From assembly GCA_017997825.1 (NCBI GenBank), contig JAGOEH010000224.1, positions 1 to 5,027 on the forward strand: 5,027 nt of DNA. The letters run 5' to 3'. The DNA is from Candidatus Delongbacteria bacterium. GTDB lineage: Bacteria; JAGOEH01. The notes beneath the pieces are model-generated. The model was not told the DNA's origin. It saw only the letters and a program-made list of their open reading frames with translations, and ran no database searches. Numbering within the stretch: position 1 is the stretch's first letter; each line of letters opens with the position of its first letter. Shown piece after piece: positions 1 through 5,027 of the stretch. A program made the position numbers and the translations under genes.

Positions 1-1194
1 GACGACCTGGAGCTGCATCTGAAGGAGGTCCGGCAGCGGATCGAGCTGATGGATAAAAACGGGATCATCGGCCGGACCGAAATCATGCGGAATACCATCA
101 ATACCCTGATGCAGGTGGCTCCGACCCAGGTCACCATCTTCATCTCCGGCGAAAGCGGAACCGGGAAAGAGGTTTTAGCCCGCGCCATCCACTATAAAAG
201 CCCCCGCCGCTTTAAACCCTTTATCGCCATCAATTGCGGCGCCATTGCCGAAACCCTGCTGGAAAGCGAGCTGTTCGGATACGAAAAAGGGGCCTTTACC
301 GGCGCCGTCGGAAAAAACAAGGGTAAATTCGAAATTGCCGATAAGGGAACCCTGTTCCTGGATGAAGTCGGCGAGATGTCGGTCAATACCCAGATCAAAT
401 TCCTACGGGTGCTGGAAGAACAAGAATTCATGCGGGTCGGCGGCACCGAAACCATTCAGGTCGACGTCCGCGTCATCACCGCCACCAATGCCAATCTCGA
501 GGAAGCCGTTCAAAAAGGCAGCTTCCGCCGCGATCTCTATTATCGCCTCAAGGTATTCTCCATCCATCTCCCCCCGCTACGAGAACGTAAAGAGGATATC
601 CCGCTCCTGGTCAATCTCTTCATCAATCGATTTTGCAAGGAAAACCATTTCCAGTTTCAGGGAATGACCCATGAGGCATACCGCCGCTTGATGGACTACG
701 ACTGGCCCGGCAATATCCGGGAACTCCGCAATATCGTGGAAAGCATCGTCATCATGCAGCCCCAGCGGCAAATCACCGACCGGGATATCGACAGCTATCT
801 GATGCAGAAACAGTTTCCCATCGCATCCCCCGGACCCGAATCGATCTTCCGTCCCAACCTGCCGGTATTCGTCAACAAACCGGTCGATCAGGTGGAACGC
901 GAAATGATTTTCCAGGCGGTCAAAACCCTCCATAAAGAGGTACTGGAAATCAGGCGGATCATCGAAGAACGCCCGAATCCGAGCCAATCCCATTCGCCGG
1001 CCGGCCAAACCCCGATCGACACTCAGTTGAATCTTCCCCTGGGAATTCCCATGGAGGAGATCGAAAAAGAGGTAATTATCAAAACCTTACGGCTGTTTCG
1101 GGGCAACAAAAAGAAAACCGCCGAATCCCTCAAAATCGGGTTGCGCACCCTGTATCGCAAGCTGGAGCTATATAGTATCGAAGATTATTATTGA
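1..1194 (+). CDS. Sigma-54 dependent AAA+ transcriptional activator with Fis-type HTH, 5' partial
   Basis: This is an ATPase that remodels RNA polymerase holding sigma-54 at -24/-12 promoters. Numbering from the in-frame ATG at 49, the AAA+ domain has Walker A GESGTGKE (34-41), the sigma-54 contact loop GAFTGA (81-86), Walker B TLFLDE (101-106), arginine-finger region FRRDLYYRL (159-167) and sensor II WPGNIRELRN (219-228). A linker of about 80 residues leads to a Fis-type helix-turn-helix (about 337-375), with GNKKKTAESLKIGLRTLYRKL as its core. The frame is open to base 1. The ATG at 49 has an AAGGAGG (22-28) but 20 nt away, too far for a good start, so the gene probably begins upstream and the edge form is annotated. 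A start at 49 is the alternative. No receiver or sensory domain is visible, so the input signal is unknown. The linker carries a helix resembling the first Fis helix (see findings). Family assignment is very secure; the target genes are unknown. Confidence 0.95.
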   Translation, partial: DDLELHLKEVRQRIELMDKNGIIGRTEIMRNTINTLMQVAPTQVTIFISGESGTGKEVLARAIHYKSPRRFKPFIAINCGAIAETLLESELFGYEKGAFTGAVGKNKGKFEIADKGTLFLDEVGEMSVNTQIKFLRVLEEQEFMRVGGTETIQVDVRVITATNANLEEAVQKGSFRRDLYYRLKVFSIHLPPLRERKEDIPLLVNLFINRFCKENHFQFQGMTHEAYRRLMDYDWPGNIRELRNIVESIVIMQPQRQITDRDIDSYLMQKQFPIASPGPESIFRPNLPVFVNKPVDQVEREMIFQAVKTLHKEVLEIRRIIEERPNPSQSHSPAGQTPIDTQLNLPLGIPMEEIEKEVIIKTLRLFRGNKKKTAESLKIGLRTLYRKLELYSIEDYY

Positions 1195-1205
1195 TCAGGT
1201 CCTCC

Positions 1206-2168
1206 ATGCCACTCTCCAAGTCCCAGTCCATTCTTTTACGATTATTGAACACCCCCGGCCTGGGTCCGGTCCGAATCAACGCTATTCTCGAAACCATCCA
1301 TCCGATCGAGGATCTGTTCGATCTTTCCGAGTCGCTGATGCGGCAGAAATTGAATCTGACGCCATCTCTGATCCGCGCTATCCGGCATGATACCCATCAG
1401 GCCCAGACGGAACGACAGCAAGAGCTGATGGAACGCTACCAGATTCACTGTATCGCCATCACCGATCCGGATTATCCTCCCTTGTTAAAATCCTGTTATG
1501 ACCCGCCCCCCTTATTGTTTTACCGGGGCGATCCTCTTTGCTTGCAGCTCCCGGCATTGGCCATCGTGGGGACCCGTCATCCCGATGATTACGGAATCCG
1601 GGCGGTTGAACGGATTACGGCCGAGCTGGTCGAGTCAGGTCCCATTCTGATTGTCAGCGGCCTGGCCGAAGGAATCGACCGTCTGGCCCATCAAACCTGC
1701 CTGGATCATGGTGGATTGACGGCGGCCGTCACCGGTACCGGACTGGATATCGTCTATCCGGCCGCCAATAAGAATCTGATGCAGGGGATCATCCGCCAGG
1801 GAATCGTTATTTCCGAACATCCTCCGGGCACTCCGCCCCTGCAGCCCAACTTTCCACGCCGCAACCGCATCATCAGCGGCCTAACCCTGGGCACGCTCAT
1901 CATTCAGGCCGGTCCCCAAAGCGGCGCCCTGATCACCGCCGACTTTGCCCTGAACCAAAACCGCGAAATATTCGCCGTCCCGGGTTCCATCTTCCGCTCC
2001 GCCTCTTCCGGAAGCAACGCCCTGATCCGCGATAGCGCCGCCCATCTGATCACCTCAGCTCAGGATATCCTGAACGTTTTCCCGGAATGGCAATCCCGTA
2101 CCCCCTCTCCACCTGATAGCGACACGTCATCCATAAACATCAACCCCGGAATCCGCCATGAAACCTGA
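1206..2168 (+). CDS. dprA: DNA processing protein DprA (Smf), RecA loader for incoming single-stranded DNA
   Basis: DprA binds single-stranded DNA taken up during natural transformation and loads RecA on it in the cytoplasm. It also occurs in many bacteria not known to be competent. Numbering from ATG 1206 (320 residues): a helix-hairpin-helix-like N-terminus (LNTPGLGPVRI, 14-24), then the Rossmann-like DprA domain with VGTRHPDDYG (121-130), SGLAEGIDRLAH (151-162), TGTGLDIVYP (176-185), FPRRNRIISGLTLG (216-229), SGALITA (239-245), FAVPGSI (256-262) and GSNALIRDSAAHL (269-281). The C-terminal winged helix of many DprA proteins is absent. After about residue 292 there is only a short Pro/Ser-rich tail, as in compact Gram-positive forms. 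ATG 1206 is preferred because CAGG lies 6 nt upstream and the HhH begins soon after. A TTG at 1191, overlapping the previous stop, would add five residues. The gene follows the activator by 11 bp and overlaps the next gene by 11 bp. Confidence 0.95.
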   Translation: MPLSKSQSILLRLLNTPGLGPVRINAILETIHPIEDLFDLSESLMRQKLNLTPSLIRAIRHDTHQAQTERQQELMERYQIHCIAITDPDYPPLLKSCYDPPPLLFYRGDPLCLQLPALAIVGTRHPDDYGIRAVERITAELVESGPILIVSGLAEGIDRLAHQTCLDHGGLTAAVTGTGLDIVYPAANKNLMQGIIRQGIVISEHPPGTPPLQPNFPRRNRIISGLTLGTLIIQAGPQSGALITADFALNQNREIFAVPGSIFRSASSGSNALIRDSAAHLITSAQDILNVFPEWQSRTPSPPDSDTSSININPGIRHET

Positions 2169-3090
2169 TATCATCCCTCTGACCGAATCCCATCTGAACG
2201 ATATCTCCACCATCTACGCCGAGGCCTTTTCCTCACCCCTCAACCGCCCCGGAAAACGGATCAAGACCCGAAATCCGGATTACTGGCGTCTCTATCTGAC
2301 CAAAAGCACCCCCTATTCACTGGGAATCCGTCTCCATCATCGTCTGATCGGATTCTCCTTTATTCACTACTGGGGCGATTATCTCTGGATCGGACCCATC
2401 GGTATCCTGCCGGAATACCAAAGCCAGGGATTCGGCCGCCGGCTTCTTCAATCCCAAATCGAACAAACCACGGCTGACCGCGAATTATATATGATGGCCC
2501 TCGAATCCTCCTCCCCCGTTTCCACCCTGGCCTTCTACCTCCATTCCGGTTTTATCCAGCATGCTCTCAGCTTCAAATTCCTGCTCAACCATACCCAAAG
2601 CCCACCCCCCGCCATCCTCCTGCAACACGAAAGCCTTACTCCCCAACGGCTGACTCACCTTCCCTTCATGGATCACCTGTATCTTACCCATCACCTCGAT
2701 CTGAAAACCGACATCTATCATTTTCTTGACGCCGGACTGGGACAGGCCTGGCTGGTCCATACCCCCGACCATCGCTTTCAGGCTCTTGTTTTTTGGATCC
2801 ATGACCTTTCCCCCTATGACGATTCCTCTTATCTGACCTATAAATGCATCCTGGCCGAGCCCAACGATCCGGCTCTCATTCAATCGCTTTTCTGCTACCT
2901 GGCTCATCGCCACATGCAAAACGGATGCCGGTACAGCCTGCTGACTCTCCAATCCCCTTTTCAATCTCTGATTCCCCACTTACCCTGGCCGGGCTGCAAA
3001 CTGATCCAATATACCTTTCTGATGAACCATCACCTCTCCCGGCTTGATTTACCCCGCCATCTCTTCTATGCTTTTTCCTGGAACGGCTGA
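2158..3090 (+). CDS. GNAT-family N-acetyltransferase with a second, degenerate GNAT-like C-terminal half
   Basis: This is a predicted acetyl-CoA dependent N-acyltransferase of unknown substrate. The N-terminal half (about 1-143) is GNAT: the strand and loop IGPIGILPEYQSQGFGRRLL (78-97) hold the acetyl-CoA pyrophosphate loop Q-S-Q-G-F-G (88-93), and TLAFYLHSGF (123-132) is motif B, the usual 'YxxxGF' region. The C-terminal half (about 160-310) has an order of strands and helices suggestive of another GNAT fold (a strand near QALVFWIHDL, a helix near LIQSLFCYLAHRHMQ, a late strand YTFLMNH) but no Q/RxxGxG/A loop, so it is probably non-catalytic. That is inference from pattern only. The protein is rich in His (22 of 310) and the coding strand is very poor in G. 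ATG 2158 lies inside the end of dprA, 11 bp before and including its stop, with GGAA 6 nt upstream, which implies translational coupling. A ribosomal-protein or small-molecule acetylase cannot be told apart here. Confidence 0.85.
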   Translation: MKPDIIPLTESHLNDISTIYAEAFSSPLNRPGKRIKTRNPDYWRLYLTKSTPYSLGIRLHHRLIGFSFIHYWGDYLWIGPIGILPEYQSQGFGRRLLQSQIEQTTADRELYMMALESSSPVSTLAFYLHSGFIQHALSFKFLLNHTQSPPPAILLQHESLTPQRLTHLPFMDHLYLTHHLDLKTDIYHFLDAGLGQAWLVHTPDHRFQALVFWIHDLSPYDDSSYLTYKCILAEPNDPALIQSLFCYLAHRHMQNGCRYSLLTLQSPFQSLIPHLPWPGCKLIQYTFLMNHHLSRLDLPRHLFYAFSWNG

Positions 3091-3146
3091 ACAGACTCCC
3101 GATTCCTCCTATCCGATTTTTATCTAACCTGCCCCTAAAAAAAGGC

Positions 3147-3175
3147 TTGACAACTGAACATATGTTTAGTATATT
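3147..3175 (+). promoter_or_regulatory. Housekeeping-sigma promoter of the lexA operon
   Basis: A perfect -35 box TTGACA (3147-3152) is followed after exactly 17 bp by TATATT (3170-3175), one base from the TATAAT consensus. An A7 run at 3137-3143 just upstream could act as an UP element. Transcription would begin near 3182, giving a leader of about 28 nt before the lexA ATG at 3210. This is the only convincing promoter in the window. Its spacer is occupied by the LexA-type palindrome. Confidence 0.85.
3153..3170 (+). promoter_or_regulatory. Probable LexA operator (SOS box, Bacillus type) in the lexA promoter
   Basis: An 18-bp palindrome centred between 3161 and 3162 reads ACTGAACATATGTTTAGT; eight of its nine base pairs match, the exception being G3156 with T3167. 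The core GAAC-ATAT-GTTT (3156-3167) differs by one base from GAAC-N4-GTTC, the core of the SOS box known from Bacillus and other Gram-positives. It does not resemble the CTGT-N8-ACAG box of Escherichia coli. It fills the whole spacer between -35 and -10, where a bound repressor would block polymerase, and the next gene is lexA, so negative autoregulation relieved by DNA damage is the natural reading. Confidence 0.82.
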
Positions 3176-3209
3176 AATGAATAATGAAACGTTCAGCCGG
3201 GAATAAGCC

Positions 3210-3869
3210 ATGATAAAAAAAGACTTAACGACACGACAATCCGAAATTTATGAGTTTATCCGGAATCGGATCGAGCAGGAGAGTGTCCCTCCAAGCCTGC
3301 GGGAAATCGGCAAAGTTTTTTGCATTTCATCCTCCAACGGGGTGAGAGAAAATCTGCTGGCCTTGGAGCGGAAGGGATATATCATCCGGAATCCCAAATT
3401 ATCCCGCAGCATCCAACTAACCCGCAACCCGGCGGGAATGGATGTACCGGCTCCAAGCGGACGGAGCGATTCGGCCGGAGCGGACCGGGTTCCCCATTTG
3501 GGTAAAATTTCTGCCGGCCAACCGCTATGGGCCGAAGAAAACATTGTGGAGATGCTGGACATTTCACCCACGGTCTTTCATACCGACCGTGTTTTTGCCC
3601 TCAAAGTTCAGGGTGACAGCATGATCAATGCCGGAATCTGTGACGGCGACCTGATCATGGTCCATCCCCAATCCACGCTGGAAAACAATCAGATCGGAGT
3701 CTTCCTGCTTGACCACGAAACGACGGTCAAACGATTCCGACATCAAGACCGCCACTATATCCTGCAGCCCGAAAACCCCCACTATACCCCGCTGATCGTC
3801 CGTGACGGCCATGCCCATTTCCGGATTTTAGGTAAAGTGGTTGGTCTGCTGCGCCATTTTCCATGTTAA
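3210..3869 (+). CDS. lexA: LexA, self-cleaving SOS repressor
   Basis: LexA represses DNA-damage genes as a dimer and cuts itself when RecA filaments form on single-stranded DNA. The 219-residue protein has the N-terminal winged HTH (1-71: LTTRQSEIYEFI, PPSLREIGKVF, SSSNGVRENLLALERKGYI) and a C-terminal S24 peptidase domain. The cleavage site is Ala102-Gly103 in GKISAGQP, the nucleophile is Ser137 in VQGDSMINAG and the general base is Lys174 in TTVKRF. The distances of 35 and 37 residues are the same as those between A84, S119 and K156 of E. coli LexA, so the protein should be active. The Pro/Ser/Gly-rich linker (about 72-95) is longer than in E. coli. The start ATG has GGGAA 6 nt upstream, a weak ribosome site, and gives the usual short N-terminus before LTTRQ. 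The gene heads a probable operon with the next two genes. Confidence 0.97.
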   Translation: MIKKDLTTRQSEIYEFIRNRIEQESVPPSLREIGKVFCISSSNGVRENLLALERKGYIIRNPKLSRSIQLTRNPAGMDVPAPSGRSDSAGADRVPHLGKISAGQPLWAEENIVEMLDISPTVFHTDRVFALKVQGDSMINAGICDGDLIMVHPQSTLENNQIGVFLLDHETTVKRFRHQDRHYILQPENPHYTPLIVRDGHAHFRILGKVVGLLRHFPC

Positions 3870-3873
3870 AAGG
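3868..3873 (+). promoter_or_regulatory. Ribosome binding site deciding the start of the DUF6504-like gene
   Basis: AAAAGG overlaps the lexA stop codon and lies 7 nt before the ATG at 3881. An earlier in-frame ATG at 3863, inside the lexA end, has no purine-rich site at the right distance, so 3881 is preferred. Confidence 0.6.
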
Positions 3874-3880
3874 TCAAACA

Positions 3881-4141
3881 ATGATCGAAACGATTAACGA
3901 ACCCATCGACGTCATCACCCTGTTCGAACGCAAGGGACGCAAGCTCACCCCGTTGCGTTTCCGCTGGAAAAACCATGCCTATCATATCGCCCGCGTTGTC
4001 AGCGACTGGAGCACCCAAGAGGGGATGTTCCAGAAGTTTTTCTTTTCGGTGATGGTTAAAAACGGAGCCGATTGTTATGAAATGAGCTATGATACCCGCC
4101 TGCAACAATGGGTTTTAAACCGGGTTTATCTTGGAGGATAA
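3881..4141 (+). CDS. Small DUF6504-like protein of unknown function
   Basis: This is an 86-residue soluble protein with no signal peptide or membrane segment. It looks like the DUF6504 family, judged from memory of its pattern: an N-terminal EPIDV (7-11), then PLRFRWKNHAYHIARVVSDW (24-43) and near the end a YDTRLQQWVLNRVYL stretch (70-84). Conserved-looking aromatic and basic residues (F27, W29, Y34, W43, W77, R80) suggest a small beta-rich fold that could bind nucleic acid or a partner protein, but no catalytic motif is seen. It sits 11 bp after lexA and ends 3 bp before purF, so it is almost surely co-transcribed with both and thus expected to rise during SOS. From memory, DUF6504 members in actinobacteria occur near error-prone polymerase genes, which would agree with a damage-related role; this needs a search. 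An alternative start at 3863 would add six residues. Confidence 0.8.
   Translation: MIETINEPIDVITLFERKGRKLTPLRFRWKNHAYHIARVVSDWSTQEGMFQKFFFSVMVKNGADCYEMSYDTRLQQWVLNRVYLGG
4133..4137 (+). promoter_or_regulatory. Strong Shine-Dalgarno sequence of purF
   Basis: GGAGG lies 7 nt before the purF ATG at 4145 and within the last codons of the preceding gene. It is the best ribosome site in the window and fixes the purF start. Confidence 0.8.
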
Positions 4142-4144
4142 TCT

Positions 4145-5027
4145 ATGTTCAGCGATCATTTGCACGAAGAATGCGGAATATTCGGGATATTTTCACACCC
4201 CCATGCCGCCCACATGACCTATCTGGGTCTGTATGCCCTTCAGCACCGGGGACAGGAAAGTTCCGGAATCGCGACCACCGACGGCCGGCAGTGTTATTTA
4301 TATAAGAGTAAAGGCAATGTTCACGATGTCTTCAATCAGGATGAAATCATCGATAAATACCTGAAAGGGGATACAGCCATCGGCCATAACCGGTACTCGA
4401 CCACCGGGGGGAATGCCATTGAAAACATCCAGCCCCTGCTGATCAACTTCAAAAAGGGATCCCTGACGATCGCCCATAACGGCAATCTGACCAATACCCG
4501 GAGCCTCCAGCGGGAAATGGAAAATACCGGTTCCATTTTCCAAACCAGCATGGACAGCGAGGTGATTCTGCATCTGATCGCCCGATCCCAGTGTTCCTCG
4601 CTGCCGGAAATGATCATCGATGCACTACAGAAAATCCAGGGAGCCTTTTCCCTGATCTTCATGACACCGGACTGCATGATCGCAGCCCGCGACCCCTTTG
4701 GTTTCCGGCCTCTCAGCATCGGCAAACTGGATGAAAGTGTGGTGATCGCATCGGAAAGCTGCGCCTTTGATATCATTAACGCCGAATTCATCCGGGATGT
4801 AGAACCGGGCGAAGTAATCGTTATCGAAAAGGATTCCATCAAATCCCATTTCCCTTTCACCCGGCGAACTTCTCAGCATTGTGTATTTGAATATATCTAT
4901 TTTGCCCGGCCCGACAGCCTGGTTTTCGGCGAGTATGTCGATGTGGTCCGCCGGCGGCTGGGGCGTCAGCTGGCCATCGATCACCCGGCCGAGGCCGATA
5001 TCGTCATGTCGGTCCCCGATTCCAGCA
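4145..5027 (+). CDS. purF: Amidophosphoribosyltransferase PurF, 3' partial
   Basis: PurF makes 5-phosphoribosylamine from PRPP and glutamine, the first committed step of purine synthesis. The window holds the first 294 residues of what is usually a protein of about 470-500. These cover the whole N-terminal Ntn glutaminase domain: nucleophile Cys10 in EECGIFGIF, ALQHRGQESSGI (31-42), HNRYSTTGG with Arg83 (81-89), AHNGNLTN with Asn112 and Gly113 (110-117), Asp137 in QTSMDSEV, RDPFGFRPL (182-190), ASESCAFD (202-209) and CVFEYIYFARPDS (246-258). The sequence then enters the phosphoribosyltransferase domain and stops at VPDSS. Cys10 follows a nine-residue leader, as in the Bacillus subtilis enzyme, whose propeptide is removed to free the cysteine. 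Cys246 corresponds to a [4Fe-4S] ligand of that enzyme; the other ligands lie beyond the edge, so cluster binding is not proven. Start chosen from the strong GGAGG 7 nt upstream. No stop codon occurs before the window ends. Confidence 0.96.
   Translation, partial: MFSDHLHEECGIFGIFSHPHAAHMTYLGLYALQHRGQESSGIATTDGRQCYLYKSKGNVHDVFNQDEIIDKYLKGDTAIGHNRYSTTGGNAIENIQPLLINFKKGSLTIAHNGNLTNTRSLQREMENTGSIFQTSMDSEVILHLIARSQCSSLPEMIIDALQKIQGAFSLIFMTPDCMIAARDPFGFRPLSIGKLDESVVIASESCAFDIINAEFIRDVEPGEVIVIEKDSIKSHFPFTRRTSQHCVFEYIYFARPDSLVFGEYVDVVRRRLGRQLAIDHPAEADIVMSVPDSS

Noticed and set aside
22-51. AAGGAGG followed by ATG at 49 as the true start of the activator
   Set aside because: The spacing of 20 nt is too long and the frame is open with coding-like codons to base 1, so the gene more likely begins upstream; not fully excluded.
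577-1008. Minus-strand open frame of 143 codons
   Set aside because: Shadow of the sigma-54 activator, whose + strand motifs are complete.
1191-1193. TTG start for dprA overlapping the activator stop
   Set aside because: No Shine-Dalgarno sequence precedes it, while the ATG at 1206 has CAGG 6 nt upstream.
2485-2979. Long open frame of 164 codons on the minus strand
   Set aside because: Antisense to the GNAT gene; open because the + strand is C-rich and codon-biased, with no family resemblance of its own.
3081-3092. Direct repeat GAAC-N4-GAAC at the end of the GNAT gene
   Set aside because: Alphaproteobacterial LexA boxes are GAAC-N7-GAAC; the spacing is wrong, it overlaps coding sequence and lies well upstream of the promoter.
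3080-3106. Possible terminator hairpin after the GNAT gene (GGAACGG pairing with CCGATTCC)
   Set aside because: The stem has a bulge and a 12-nt loop and the nearest T run is over 10 nt further on, so it does not look like an intrinsic terminator.
4336-4860. Long open frame of 174 codons on the minus strand
   Set aside because: It lies wholly antisense to purF, whose + strand reading has all glutaminase motifs; the minus product has no recognisable motif.

Overview
The window is a compact bacterial chromosomal segment with every gene on the + strand and no RNA gene, insertion sequence, phage gene or CRISPR array that I can see. Base composition is moderate, a little above 50% GC by eye. The lineage cannot be named. 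Pointers are a sigma-54 activator, a Bacillus-like LexA operator, and a PurF of the Bacillus type with an N-terminal leader. Together these would fit one of the less-studied Gram-negative or candidate phyla that carry RpoN but use a Gram-positive style SOS box. This placement is inference.

The left block (1-3090) is a tight gene run. It starts with a sigma-54 dependent AAA+ activator that enters from the left edge. An 11-bp gap leads to dprA, the RecA loader of natural transformation. dprA overlaps by 11 bp with an unusual 310-residue GNAT-type acetyltransferase. Spacing and overlap suggest co-transcription and translational coupling of the last two genes.

The 119-bp gap at 3091-3209 is the only real intergenic region. 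It carries a near-consensus sigma-70 type promoter (TTGACA, 17 bp, TATATT) whose spacer is filled by an 18-bp palindrome with the Bacillus-type LexA half-site GAAC. This is best read as the autoregulated SOS promoter of lexA. Base skew also changes here, from a very C-rich, G-poor coding strand in the GNAT gene to balanced or G-rich downstream.

The right block (3210-5027) is lexA, then a small DUF6504-like protein (11-bp gap), then purF (3-bp gap, strong Shine-Dalgarno sequence), which runs off the right edge. No terminator or new promoter is visible between them. The SOS repressor, an uncharacterised small protein and the first enzyme of purine synthesis therefore appear to share one LexA-controlled transcript, which is the most interesting feature of the window. 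All six genes look intact apart from the two cut by the window edges.
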